From Cricetomys ansorgei (lineage: Eukaryota > Chordata > Mammalia > Rodentia > Nesomyidae): a stretch of DNA of 64,000 nt. The notes below the pieces were generated by a model that did not search any database, was not told the DNA's origin, and saw only the letters and a list, made by a program, of their open reading frames with translations. This document shows, in pieces, positions 1 through 12,440 of this stretch. Position 1 is the stretch's first letter. Each line of letters opens with the position of its first letter. The stretch is taken from contig JAMJFZ010000770.1 in assembly GCA_026225945.1 (NCBI GenBank), forward strand, positions 931,501-995,500, given 5' to 3'. The position numbers and the translations under genes are program-made.

Positions 1-160
1 CCTGGTATTCCCAGTTCAGATTGAATGTGGTAGCAGTGCTTTGGAGGCAGAGGCAGGTGGATCTCTGAATTTGAGATCAGCCTGGTCTACATAGAGTTCT
101 AGGCCAGCCAGATTTATATAATCTTTTGTCTCAAAAGAAAAAGAAAGAAAAAGAAAGAAA
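1..160 (+). repeat. B1-type SINE
   Basis: The core words ggaggcagaggcaggtgga, gagatcagcctggtctacat and the A-rich tail with GAAA repeats (about 128-160) are those of a rodent B1 (7SL-derived) element in sense orientation. The left part is diverged, so its start is approximate. Confidence 0.8.
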
Positions 161-174
161 TTCCAATTGAAGCC

Positions 175-325
175 ATGGTGAGGTGAGCTTACAACTTTAG
201 TTCCTCAGAGGCGGAGGCAGGAATACCACCATGAATTCAAGGCCAGCCTGTGCTACGTAGTGAGTACCAGGCCCACAGAAGGTTATATTGCAAAACCTTG
301 TTCCAAAAAAATCAAAATCAGGCAC
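175..325 (+). repeat. Second, older B1-like SINE
   Basis: Words such as cagaggcggaggcaggaat, ttcaaggccagcctgtgct and acgtagtgag, followed by an A-rich end near 305-313, mark a diverged B1 next to the first one. Confidence 0.65.
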
Positions 326-2526
326 TCCTCCCAAATTGAAAAAACAAAAACCCAGTTGAATGTATGTAGCTGTTTTGACTTGCCATGCACTAAAATATAT
401 ATCCAATTGTAACTTTAATCTGCAAAGCTGACACGCCTAAATATAATATGTGTACAAATATTATATAGCGTATCTTTGACTATGGGTAAAATTTTAATCA
501 CAGCGTAAAATTAATCCTTAGTTTATATACATCAATTAAAAATGTGGGGTAGTGTGGTGGTTTTAACTCATTGTGCCTTATCCTTTGGCCTTGCTGTCAT
601 TTAGCTGTTGGGGTCTCTGTGTCACCTCTCTTGATTTGTGTCCTGTGACTACATTACCATAGAAAGCTTAGAAAGTGTGAGACCAGAAGGGGCAAAACTT
701 AGTCTACCTGATGGTTAGACACCTGTGTATTTGTAGACTTTCTTTATTTTGGCTGCATTAGCTTTGTAAGGTGGTGGTTTTCCAGATTTGTCTGTCCCTA
801 TATTTATTAGGACACTGAACTATATTTAAATTAAGAAAGATCTTAATACCTGAGCATCCCAACATCACCTGAAAGGAGAGGATAGAAAATACATTTCTCG
901 TTTACTTGTAAGGTAGGCTCTGCCCCTTTGGCAATCCAAATGATTATTGAAGGCTTTAATCTAACTATCAGTTTATATGGAACTGAAATATAATAGTAGT
1001 GTTAAAAGACACCACGGGGTTCCATGCAGCTCAGCTGAACTTAAGGAATGAGGCAGGAAAGTGGCCAAGTCTTTGGCGGAAAAACCAGGGATGGCATGGC
1101 ACATTAAAAGCATCTTAAAATGCAAAAACCAGCCAAATGCAGAGTCTGGACCTTATTTGGGTCTTGATTCAAAGAAAACTAGTCTATAATGATATTTACG
1201 AGGCAGTCAGGGAAATTTTGAATACCGACTGACTACTAATTAAACACTGAGAGCCTGTTAAGGAGTTCTTGTGTTACAGAAATTTAGTTACAAGCAGAAA
1301 CAGATGGGAGTTTCTTCTGATGAAAACAGTTCCTAGCTTTGAATTTACTTAAACAAACAACCCCAGATTGCCCAGTCATACAAAACCTGGTAGGGTGTGT
1401 AACATAGGTAAATCAAGAGTGGCTCTTTATAAATGGTCACACTGAAGAAAGGCATATACAAGTTCAGCGTACATCCCATCATGGATTCTATACAGCATGT
1501 CTGGCAGATCTTAAGAGAAAATATTATCAACCTACAAATAGAAATTAGTTAATGTTGATTTTTCAGAATCTCTCTTGTATAGAACCAGGATCTGAAAATA
1601 CTGGTTATTTGACATGCACTCTCTCGCCCATATATGTTTCCCTCTATTTAAACAAGGTTTGTTGAAACATTTTAGCTTGACCTACCTATAAGAGAGTGAT
1701 GCTGGTATTTTGAAACAGGCATTAGAGGTTTATCAGGTGCAGTTATGTTCTACAAAGGTGTTGTAAACAGTGAATTAACAAATACTGAGCTGTCTTTCCT
1801 AGAGTAAATACAGGGTTGGGCTCCTTGAAACATGTAAATATGACTTATGCACCTGGCCAGTGTAGAACCTTGTTTTCTGTGTTCTGTTGAAGAAAGCCTT
1901 ATTTAACTGCAATGCAAGACTGCGATGCATTTCTGTTTGGCTACCTCACACATAGGCTTTCTCCGTAAGACATTTTGCAGCCCTTATGCTCTCAGGAGCA
2001 CGGATAGCATTTAAGCAGAAAGGTCAAGGGTCTCCCAAGCAGTGAGTCTCTCCTCTTTCTTTCTCTCCTTGGAGATGGCAGTGGATAAAGCTCTGGGAAG
2101 CAAGGCAGAGAGTCATTTGTTCATTGTCAGCTTTTGAGTGTTCTTCTGTCTGCTTGCTCACGTGTGCACAAAGGTTCTGCACTATGCATTTTAAGGGTAC
2201 ACAAATTCTAGCAAGTAGGCAAGTTTGTACATACAGAAGCTATGAAGAATGTCATTAAATTATTTCCATCCACTTTTAGCCTGAAGCAACTCCCAGTATA
2301 TATAGTTCAGTTTTACTAGGTGAAGGCTAGTTGTGTATCTTAGAGAGGAAGTTGCAGGGTGATGTGAAAAGATGAACGGTTCTATAACTTGATGCTGGCT
2401 TGGTTAAGCATGCTGCACATGGCACAGTGTGGCGTGAGCCACAACCAGCTCCTAAACTGGTACAGATGGGTCTATGTAGCAGTTTTATGTAAGCCCATAA
2501 AAGATCACCCGAGGCTTCTCAGCTGA

Positions 2527-2769
<243 letters not shown>

Positions 2770-2860
2770 TAATGAAATTTAAAAATCAGGACCATAAACT
2801 TAAATATTTGCTCTTTATACTTGTGCTGAGACATCTGCTAAGGAGAATTAGGCAGCCCAC

Positions 2861-3088
2861 TAATGTATTTATTTAATTAAAAAAATTTTATAGGTGTGGG
2901 TGTTGTGACTGCGTGGATGTATGTGCACCACATACATGTAGTGCCTTCAGAGGCCAGAAGAGGGTGTCAGATCCCTGGGACTGAAGTTATAGACAGTTGC
3001 GAGCTGCCATATGGATACTGAAGATCAAGCCTGGGTCCTCTGGAAGAGCAGCAGAGCTCTTAATTGCTAAGCTATCTCTCCAGCCCCA
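2861..3088 (-). repeat. B2/B3-type SINE with target-site duplication
   Basis: The segment ends in gctatctctccagcccc, the complement of the tRNA-derived head of B2/B3 elements, and carries the internal aggccagaagagggtgtcag word. The 8-base repeat CAGCCCAC occurs at 2853-2860 and 3089-3096 and is a plausible target-site duplication. Confidence 0.85.
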
Positions 3089-5212
3089 CAGCCCACCAAC
3101 TTGAAGGCCAGTATTTAGCCTTCTATGCTGTTTTTAGTCTTAATATCTGGTACTTCATGCAGGAAATCTCCTTTGGTTTGCTTGATCCTTTCAGGATGAA
3201 CTGTATTTGTCAGGATTTGTCTGCTGGTGACAGAAGCTGCGCACTGTAAACAGAAAGAGATGAGTGCTTACAAAGTCTTCCAAAGGGGTGGAGAAAGGGG
3301 ACCTAATGTGAGCTTCTGGGAGTAACTCCTAAAACTGCAGTGACACCCAAGTTCCCAGGGAACTGCACCTCTGCCCCAGTTAGGAAAAATCCTGTGGCCA
3401 CCCTGATTTGTGACCTCCCGAGTTCCAGCTATGATCTGAGAGTTACCAGTGCTGTAACAGGTGGCTGTATTTTCTTCCATCTCCGAAAATCCTTCCTTTA
3501 CTTGGATCGTGGACTATATACATATGTAAAAGTAGAATACAAGCATATTGTTGAACTAAGTATTATGAAGCAAAATTGTATAAGCATCAGCTGGGTCTAG
3601 TGGAACAAAATGCCAGCATTTTTTGCTCAGCCTACAATGTGTCTGTCATCTCTGGAGTGTGCTGCCTGTTCTGATGGACTCGTTAATATTGTCCTGTGTT
3701 GCCATGCTAGCTTCACTAGCTGTTTTTATATTTTTAACTTTTGATAATGAGTCATATAGTATTTAGTCTTCAGTGTTTCTGTAGTTCAAACAGGGAGTTT
3801 CATGCTACAGCATGCGATACTGCTTTGAAGAAAATACCAGTTTTTATTTTGTCTATTTACCTTGTGTAGTTACTTAATTTGCTTCCCATTGTGCCCATTT
3901 AGTGAAATCATGACTGGGTTAGAGTTTGCTGTAGGATTCCAGCGTGAAGGTATCAGGTTAGCCTGTTGTTCTTGGTTTGTGATAGTGTAGCTCCAGTCTC
4001 TGCCTCAGGTGTCACCTGGCTTTCTCCTAAAATGTCTCCCTGTCTAAAATATCTTCCCTCTTTCTAGAAGGGTAACAACAGCCATCAGAATTTGGGGTCA
4101 TTCCACTCTAGTATGTAACTTGGTTAAACCTGTTAAGACTTTTTCCAAATGAAGTCCTATTCATAGGTCCTGGATAGACATGAATTTGAAGGGAATTCTA
4201 TTTAATCTGGTGCATTATTTGTAAACACATTTGGTCTGCAGAAGCAGAAAATATATTGTGGCTTCGTGAACCTGAGGTGGATGAGTCTGGATTGTGAAAT
4301 GCCACCTTTAACAACAGACTGGTATAAATCATACTGTGTCTGAAAACAGAATCCATTTTGCTTGGTGGGGATGGCTTGGGGTGGGGGCATTGTGTTCCTC
4401 TGGGCCCCTCTTAACATATGAGCGATTGCAAGAGATACTTTCTATACTTGGTCTTAACCAGTTCTTGTGGTTTTGGACGCTGGAGGTGGGTTTCCATAGT
4501 GGTCCTGTCTTCCTAGTGACAGGGGAGCTAATGGTCTGAACTCAAGGTACTTTTTTCAACAGCTCTTTTTTCCACAGTGTATTTTTCACTCTTGACTGTC
4601 TGAATACATTTTACATGCATTTCTGTAAACAGTATATAATTTTTAGGGCAGGTTCTGTCATTTTGTCTGTGCCTAGACGACATCTCAGAGTCATATATTT
4701 GCACCACCTTTTTTGTTTTTGTTTTTAAAACCAAACCAAACCAAAACAAAAAATAGACGCGAACAAAAACCAAAACCAGGCTAGCCTCAAACTCCAGACT
4801 CACATGGCCTCCTGGCTCTGCTGCATACGACTGGACTTGTTCTGATGTATCTGGATCTAAACCCAGCCTGTTTCATTCTCTGTTTCTCTCGCCCCCACAG
4901 TGTTTCTCTTGTTGTGTTTCCAGAGCTTAGCATTTGCCTTTGTTCTGTTGTGGTTTGGAACTGTTAGTACTTGAAACTTTTGTTGGGCCCTCTATCCCAC
5001 AGACAGCGTTGATTTATCTGATGTCAGTTAGTTTGTTTACCCAGCCCTCCTGGGTGGGTGAGAAAATTAGGGCATTTTACACTCCACTGTCATCAAGCTA
5101 ATGTCTCTTACCATTGTTTTAAATAGTACCATTCTTTCCATTCTTCTCACATAGTAATCTTTGTTTCCTTTCTTTGTATGTGGAAATTTCTTTGTTTTCT
5201 TGCCCATGGCTT

Positions 5213-5252
5213 GTGAGCGCACGCGCGGGCACGCACGCACACACACACACGT
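5213..5252. repeat. CG/CA simple repeat
   Basis: A short alternating purine-pyrimidine tract runs gcgcacgcgcgggcacgcac and then (CA)n. Confidence 0.85.
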
Positions 5253-5429
5253 AGTATAAATACTTACATTTTTTATATCATTCTCCCCCTTCCCTTTCCT
5301 CCTTCCAATCCCTCCATGTCCCCTCCCCCTACTTGCTCCTTTGAGACCTTTCAAAATTTATTTCTTCTTAGGTGTAAATAATGTGTAGATTTTTCCTTTG
5401 ACAATAATTATGAATTTGTTTTTTTAATT

Positions 5430-5615
5430 ACTTCAAAGGTTTAAGATGTATTATTATTGTGTGTGAGGGTTGCGTGTGCTGTGGTGCATGTGTGAGGGTC
5501 AGAAGATGACTTTACAGAACCGATTTTCTCTTTGCACCTCATGTGGGTTCCAGGGACCACACTCGGGTTGCCAGCCTTCGGACCTGCTGGGCATCTTTCT
5601 AAGCCTCTTAAGAAC
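5430..5615 (-). repeat. B3-type SINE, diverged
   Basis: GTGTG-rich sequence, agggtcagaagatgact, and then catgtgggttccagggacca and cactcgggttgccagcc, match the inverted B3 body. The tRNA-like end has decayed. Confidence 0.6.
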
Positions 5616-6165
5616 AAAACAAAACTTTAAACTATGGATTTGTTTTCTTAGTTTTCTTTGGTGCATGTATATGTCCATGGAATTCGTAGGACTTCTTGAG
5701 TCTATGGCTTAATGCCTTTCAACAGGTTTTGCAAATTCTCTACTGCTATTTCTGGCATTTCCTTCTCCTGGAGTTTTCAGTTTGGACCATTTCATCACAT
5801 GTCCTTTCTTCCATGTTCTCATCCTGCTCACAGGCTCCTCTCGCTCACCCTTTGTTCTGTGAGCTGTGCTCCACGATCATCCACCCGCTAGTTCATAGTT
5901 CCTGTTGTTTCTATTTCAAGCTAGGCTTTGTATTTGATTTTTTTAAAAATGCAGTTCAGTGCTTTCTATCTTTTCTCATCTCCCATCCAACAATGAACTT
6001 TTTCTTTTATTTCTCTAAACACAGTCAACTTAGTTGTTTTATGGTGAGTGTGACATTTCTGCTTCTGAGACCCTGTGACTGTGTGATCTACTTGTTGATA
6101 CTGTTGACATGGTGGTGCTTAGACACGCCATGCTTTTTATCTGACTGCATGCTGCTTACTTAAAT

Positions 6166-6260
6166 TCTATTTATTTAATTTTAGATGTATGAGTGTTTTG
6201 CATGCAAGTGTGTATGTGCAGTACATGGGTGCCTGTACTCCCCATGGAGATGGTTTATAC
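6166..6260 (-). repeat. B3-type SINE fragment
   Basis: The words tctatttatttaattttaga, tgtatgagtgttttgcatgc and gtacatgggtgcctgta are the 3' part of an inverted B2/B3 SINE. The tRNA-related head is missing. Confidence 0.6.
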
Positions 6261-6337
6261 CCTTTCTTGTGATGGTCTTTCATGTCTATGGCTGTACTTT
6301 TCAATTGCTTGGCACTACTAAAGGAATAAACTACACT

Positions 6338-6452
6338 CTAGAGTTGCTTCATCTGGAGTGCGTCTGCCTGTCGGACCCTAGAGTTGCTTCATCTGGAGTG
6401 CGCTGCCTGTCGGACCCTAGAGTTGCTTCATCTGGAGTGCGCTGCCTGTAGG
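6338..6452. repeat. Triplicated 39/40-bp tandem repeat
   Basis: Three near-identical units start at 6338, 6378 and 6417, each beginning ctagagttgcttcatctgga. Unit 1 has one extra t (gcgtctgcc against gcgctgcc), and unit 3 breaks off into cctgtaggat. The near-identity suggests recent slippage or unequal exchange. Confidence 0.95.
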
Positions 6453-7294
6453 ATAAAAATAGTGCTCAGTGTTGTATTTATATCTCTGCATGCTAGTTTA
6501 TTGAATTTTGGCTGATAATTCTTTCCTGTATTCTTACTTTTGGTGTTCTTAAGAAAATCCCTCCCTCTCTTGTGACCTAGTTCCCAGTAACTGTAAATAC
6601 AGACTCCAAGCTGATGGCTTTAGGATACATATTAAGTACATGTAAATTTGTACCCTAACCCTAACCCTGCCCTGTCCTTGTAAGTGTGGCCTGTGCCTCA
6701 CCATTACCTTATCTTTCCTTTTTTAAACGACACGTGGACATGCGTCCCTGACACCTCGAACCTCACCCGTCACAGGATGAGCCTTAGCTGCAGGGACTTG
6801 GCAGTTGAGTGTACTAATTACGTACTAACTAGGTCCATGAATGTTATCACCAAAATCTTAATCTATGTAAGTTATATGAAAAAATTACTGGTAAGGTCAT
6901 AAAATACACCTATGAAATAACAGATTTTTACTTGCCATAACAGAAGTAATGTATTTAGCTGTATTTTGAAGCCAATATTCTCAATATTTGTAGCATTTTT
7001 AATTAACAGTAGTTGGGTACTCCCTTTGAAATTACATTTCTTAGCCCGTACTTTGTTCATGTGAATATTCTTACAAGTTTGCCTTTCGCACATTAATTTG
7101 ATTTTGATTAAAATGATGGTTTTCTAATTAAGGGAATCTAATTAGGTAATGAGCTAGGAAATCACAATTTTTGTTAAGATGGGACTTCATTATGTCATGT
7201 TGAGAATAGTGGCTTGCAGTTGGATCCAGAGAGAAATTTGTGATGAAAGGACGTTTGTGTTTTGTTCTACAAATGGAACTTTTTTCTCTTTTTA

Positions 7295-7456
7295 ACAAAT
7301 GTATTTTTATTATTTATTTAAAGTATGTACGTGTGCCTGCTGTGTGCATGTGAGTACAGGTGCCTGTAGAGGCCAAAGGCGTCAGATCCCTTAGAGCTGA
7401 AGTTACAGAGGTTGATGTGGGTGCTGGGACCGAACTCAAGAGCAGGAAATGTTCTT
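7295..7456 (-). repeat. B3-type SINE
   Basis: An AT-rich tail (tattatttatttaaagtatg), the GTGTGC-rich middle, aggccaaaggcgtcagatcc and gggtgctgggaccgaactca mark an inverted B2/B3 SINE truncated at the tRNA-like end. Confidence 0.75.
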
Positions 7457-9649
7457 CGCCCCTCACGTGTTTTGTTTGTTTGTTTTAACATTGTATTTTT
7501 TCTTTGAAATTTCTTTTTTACGCTGAAATTCTAATGCTTAAAGCACATACCAAATTCTGTAGTCCTGCAGTCTCTCTTTTCTCTAATTTGTGCATCAGTT
7601 TGAGCAAAGAGGACTGTAATTTCTTTTGTTTCTTTCACTTGAAATTTTGAGCTGGTCGCTGTCCCCGCTTCAGGCCATGTGTGTTTTCTGGCAACAGAAA
7701 TGTGAGCAGCTCCTTCACTTGGTGATGTTTCTGAAGTGACATTTGGACTGACAAATTTTGTTTCTCTGTAGAGATGTGCTACTGAGAGTCAGCAAGCTGG
7801 GCGTGGGTGCCTGGTCCAGCTCTGTGTTCAGCATAGTCAGCCGATGGCAGAACACCCTGTACATCCTTAGATCCTTTCACACTGAGCAAAGTTTGAATAG
7901 TTTCCTTCTCCTTCTGTCTTTTCTCTCTCTTACCCTTTCATTCTTTCAGGAGTTGAGGAGGTCAGATGTGCTTATAACTCTTGTAGGGGGTCTGAATTTA
8001 ACACCTTACGGGTAGAATGTGGTACAAGCCCCTCTGCCTGTGTAGGCCTACCAGCCCTTGCCACATGGACTTGGGCCTGGGTTGTGATGCTCTGATGCCC
8101 TGTGAGCAGGTGGTTCCTCCCTCACCTGAGTCGGAAGCCACTTGATCCCCAGCAGGATCAGTAACTGAATACATGTAAAAGCCACTCATAGATGTTCCCC
8201 TTCACCTGTTGCCTATCTTCTTGACTGTGTGTGTTGTCATTTTCTGATAAGGTTTTTATTTCTAAGTGATTAATTTTTAAAAATCTTTTCCATTATGTAA
8301 TTTGTATCATTGTGACACAAATTTTCATATTCTGTGATAAACCAAACTTTTTTCTTTCATGTTTTCTTTTAGAACTCATTTTCTATTTCATAATGGAATC
8401 CTCCATCGGAATCAACTTTATTATATTTAAGACATTCCATTGACTCCACCGTCTCCCATATCTGTCTATTCAGAAACCTCACTGCTGCTTTGGACTCTAG
8501 TGCTGCAGTGTTTAGATATGATGCCAGCAGAACTATTTATTTCTCATTACTTTTATTTTACATGTGAAAAAATTAGTTTATTAGATTATCTTATTTACAT
8601 TTAGCAAAAGAAAAGGAATTAAAATAGCATAGTTGCCAAAACATTTGAAAACTGCTTGTAATTTTCCAGATGTTTTTCATACTAAACTGAGTGCTCTGCT
8701 TCCGTTTTATAAAACCTAATAGGAGCTGACGTGTTTTTGCCTAGTCCTGCTAACTTTCTGCCCTGTGTCTTTGTTTGTATTCTTACCTGTAGGCCTGGCT
8801 CTCCGACTTCTCGTATTGATATTTTAGCTTGGATGCCCTGTGTTGGCTAGAGAAACGCCACGCTATGCCAGACACCCGTCTTGGTGCCACTAGCCACTTG
8901 TCGCTTTCTAGCCCTTGGAAGACAAGCCCCAGTTAACCCTTGCTCAGTGACCCCAACATGTGCAGCCATGACTCTCACCTGTTTTCGTCTTGTGTACCTT
9001 GCTTAAGAGGATAACCAAAGATTGTTCTGAGTTGCCTTAACCACTTAATTTGGCAGAACAGATCAGTTTTTCTTGCTTGCATAGACATTAAAGGTCTTCT
9101 AGTGGTTTTCCCCTTTAAAAACCCTTTCCCATACCCCTCCTCCATGATATGCCTGAGATTTGGCTTTAAGGCTGTTGTCCTGTAGGACAACAATCAATAC
9201 ATCTTTTAATTATAATTGGATTGATTCTAAGGTCTTTTCCTAGGAATCACAAGTGCTGTAACACTCAGCATAACCCTCTTACCCTAGCTCACCATCAGTG
9301 AGCCCTTTGTTTTTATTTCTCAGATGATCGGGGATTTTCTTCAATCAAAAATTTATATTTTACTCATATCTATGGCTACTGTCTCTTGAGCTATTCATTA
9401 GGCAATAGTTCAGGTTGCCCTTACATGTTAAGAACATTTTACCTTGTTATAGAAGTTTGGGATTTGAAATTAATAGCATGTTGTTACTTTTTGACCCAAC
9501 GTAAACCCTCGAGTAACTACTAAAATATACAAAAACATCAAAACAAAATCTTTAGAAACCCAGAAAGGAGCAAAGGCTCTTTGAACTAATGTGTTGTGTG
9601 TGGTGGTGATAGGTGTCATGGGGCATAGAGAAGGGATTGGAACTTTGGG

Positions 9650-10035
9650 CAGTGTGCTGCCTAGTTTGTTAACTTGACACAAGATAGAATTACTTGTGTA
9701 ACTGTCTAATTGTGAAGAAGGATCCCCAATTGAGAAAATTCACCTACTTAATTGTCTTGTGGACAAGCCTGCATGCATTTTTTAAAAATTAATGATGGAT
9801 GTCTGAGGTTCTGTGATGGTTCTGGGTTTTATAAGAAAGCAGACTGAGCAAGCCATGAGGAGCAAGCCAGAAAGTGGCACTCCTTCTTGGCCTCTGTGTC
9901 AGCTCTTGCCTCCAGGTTCCTGCCCTGTTTGAGTTTCTGTCCTAACTTTCCTTCAGTGATGAACAGTGATTTGGAAGCATAAGCCAAATAAACCCTTTCC
10001 TCCCCAAGTTGCTTTTGGTCTTGGTGTTTTCCCAT
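9650..10035 (+). mobile_element. URR1-like rodent repeat, copy 1
   Basis: Diagnostic words are taacttgacacaaga, ttgagaaaattcacc, ataagaaagcagactgagca, gccatgaggagcaagccag and taaaccctttcctccccaag. Copies sharing these words recur at 40.8, 42.5, 50.6, 53.6 (inverted) and 62.9 kb (inverted). The family is a short non-autonomous rodent element. I believe it is URR1 (hAT/Charlie-type), but the name is from memory. Confidence 0.65.
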
Positions 10036-10139
10036 GGTATTTTGAATGTAGACTTCTGAATTGGAAATGCTGTTGCCGCTGTGGTAAGAGACACAGTTCC
10101 ACATTTGTTAGCTACAAGGAAAGTATGGCTCCAAGAGTG

Positions 10140-10335
10140 GGCTTTAACTACAGAATGGTGTTGGCTGATAAGTTGCTGCAAGTTTCCAAACTAATGCAAC
10201 ATGCTCATAGTCAGGGAAAGCTGGATGGAGACAGGAAAAGGTATACGGGAACTGTTCTTTCAGGTTCTTAGTCCAGGAACCAGCAGTTACTCTGAAAAAT
10301 CAGCTCTGTTAAATTTTGTGTTATATTGTGAACAA
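10140..10335 (+). mobile_element. Old L1 3'-UTR-like fragment
   Basis: The words gataagttgctgcaag, aaactaatgcaacatgctca, ggtatacgggaactgttctt and ctctgaaaaatcagctctgt resemble the end of ancient mammalian L1 3' UTRs. This accounts for the open frame at 9966-10271, which spans two repeats. Confidence 0.45.
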
Positions 10336-10502
10336 CTTCATGTGTTCCTTCTGAATCAAAGGTCATTATGAATCAAATTTCAATTGAAATTAAAATATTC
10401 TAGACCAGCGATGCTTTCTGAAACAAAAATTCTTTGATCATTTCTTTCCTTTCCCCTTCCTTCTGTCATGGCGAACAGGCTTTTCTCTGTGCTATTTTTC
10501 TC

Positions 10503-10722
10503 TTTAAAATTTTTTATTTTATGTGTATGTGTGTATGCCTGAGTGTATGTCTGTGTACTGTGTGCGTGCTGAGGCCCTCAGAGGTCAGAAGAGGGTGCTG
10601 GATCCCCTGAAACTGGAGTTACAGACAGTTGTGGGCCACCATGTGGTGAACCATGTGGGAACTGAACCTGGGTGCTCTGAAGAGCAATAAGAGCTTAACT
10701 GCTGAGCTCACTCTCCAGCCCC
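10503..10722 (-). repeat. B2/B3-type SINE
   Basis: Nearly complete inverted element: an A/T-rich tail at 10503-10520, gaggtcagaagagggtgctg, ggaactgaacctgggtgctc and the terminal gagctcactctccagcccc. Confidence 0.88.
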
Positions 10723-11405
10723 TGTAGTACTTTCCAAGCGTTCAGAAGCGGGAGGGATTAGCAAGAGTGACAGAGCCATGGACTTGCAGCACAGCTTCCT
10801 GCTGGCTCTTCCGAAGCCTTCTTCCCTGGAGTATTCTGTCACAAATGCCAGACATCATAGAATTTCACGCGACTACTGCACTGTGCCTTTAACATATTAA
10901 TGTTTTGTTTAAAAGGTTTTAATATTAAATTCCATTTTGTATCATGTTGTATCTTCTACTCTGAAGATCTTTTATCTTTTCTTTCTAATGCTGCCGCTTG
11001 TTTGCACACGCATTCTTGGCATGTGTGTGTGTTTGCATGCATACAGGTATGTCCAGGTGCCCGCACTACACATTTGTGTGAAATGAGGAACTGATACTGA
11101 TGTCAGGTGTTTCCTTTAGTCGACATCTTTATTGAGGCAGAACCTCTTGCTGGACCTGGCGTACTCAGGTTTTAACGAGTCTAGCCAGCTTGCCACAGAA
11201 CCCTGCCTCTGCCTTCTGAGTGCTGGGGAGCCAGCATTGCTTGTCTATCTGGCCTTTAGATTCTGGGGACCTGGACTTAAGTCCTTACACTTGTATACCA
11301 AGTATTTTATCCACTGGTGCATCTCTCAGGTCCTTCAAATGTTGCTTTATCATTCCTTTAGTTGATTTCTAAGTTTTAAACTACTTTTGAAGAATGCAGT
11401 CTATG

Positions 11406-11745
11406 ATTGAAGACATGGCTCAGTACCTACAAACATGAAAACCTGAGTTCATTGCCCAGAACTCGGGAGGTAGTGAGCATAGTTGTACACCACGAGCTTA
11501 TTATCCAGCACTGAGAAGCAGAGACAGGGGTACGTTGGGCTTGCTGACCAGCCAGCTTAGCCACTTGGTCAGTTCCAGGCCAGTGAGACCCAGTCTTTAA
11601 AAGTGAATGGTGCCCAAGGAACAACGACTGAGGTTCTTTAACACTGTGTGTACATCTGTGCACTCAGATTCTTATAAATACGCACCTAAATACACATGCA
11701 CTTGTACACACACATGCACACACACTCATGCACACACGATACGAC
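11406..11745 (+). repeat. B4 (ID-B1 composite) SINE with CA tail
   Basis: A tRNA-like head (gacatggctcagtacct to ctgagttcattgcccag) is followed by a B1-like half (cagcactgagaagcagagac, tccaggccagtgagaccc) and a tail rich in acacaca. This two-part order is that of rodent B4/RSINE elements. Confidence 0.7.
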
Positions 11746-11800
11746 CTGACATACTTGCAATGTGAAAAGGTAGTCCTCATTTTTAATTATTGATCTCACA

Positions 11801-11966
11801 ATTTTTCTTTTTCTTTTTTTCTTTTTTCAAGACAAGTTTCCCTGTTGTAGCTCTGGCTGTCCTGGAACTCACTCTGTAGACCAGGCTAGCCTCAAATTCA
11901 CAGAGATCTGCCTGCCTCTGCCTCCCGAGTACTGGGATTAAAAGCATGCACCACCACCTCCTAGCT
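11801..11966 (-). repeat. B1 SINE
   Basis: T-rich tail and then gtagctctggctgtcctgga, gtagaccaggctagcctcaa, cctctgcctcccgagtactg and gcatgcaccaccacct. This is a nearly full inverted B1. Confidence 0.92.
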
Positions 11967-12136
11967 TCAATTTTTGTTTTTTAAAGTAGTATTTTCTTCT
12001 GTTTTAAATTCTGTCTTCCCTTTTCTCCTGTTTACTGTTTGAATTACTGACTATTCTTGATTTTCGTTGATAATTTAGCAGTTCTGTTGAGTTTCAGTTG
12101 GACAAACACTTACACTAACTTTTTGAAGTAGTGGTT

Positions 12137-12192
12137 TCTCATTCTCTCTCCCTGTCTCTCTGTCTCTTGTCTCTCTGTCTCTCTCTCTGCAA
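12137..12192. repeat. (TC)n / TCTG polypyrimidine tract
   Basis: Repeated tctctgtctctc units sit close to the next inverted B1. Confidence 0.85.
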
Positions 12193-12274
12193 GTATACAT
12201 GTACTGTGAACCTGTCAGACAGACAGCTAGGGTTTTGTTTTGCAGGTTTCTATAAACTATTTTGCTGTCTTTGA

Positions 12275-12440
12275 GTTTGGTTCTTTTGAGACAGGGTCTC
12301 ATGATGTAGTCCTGACTAGCCTGGAACTTACTGTGTAGGCCACTATGTGGGCCATTGTGGCTTCGAACTCACTGAGGTCCCCTTGCCTCATGTCCCTAGC
12401 GCTAGAACTAAAGGACTGTGCCAGCATGCCCCACCACGTT
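12275..12440 (-). repeat. B1 SINE, with internal insertion
   Basis: gagacagggtctcatgatgt, gcctggaacttactgtgtag and cttcgaactcactgaggtcc, ending gccagcatgccccacca, fit an inverted B1. The middle contains an extra copy of a tgtgggcc-type segment. Confidence 0.75.

Noticed and set aside
3064..3249. Possible extra exon after 2700
   Set aside because: The region is a SINE end plus unique intron; the exon at 2550-2700 joins the one at 16657 without loss of frame.
5696..6163. 155-residue Phe/Leu/Ser-rich frame
   Set aside because: The composition follows T-rich intron sequence; no motif, promoter or splice signal.
6654..6668. Telomere-like ccctaaccctaaccctg
   Set aside because: Only two to three units; too short to call an interstitial telomeric repeat.
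9966..10271. 101-residue frame
   Set aside because: It spans the end of a URR1-like repeat and an old L1 3' tail.
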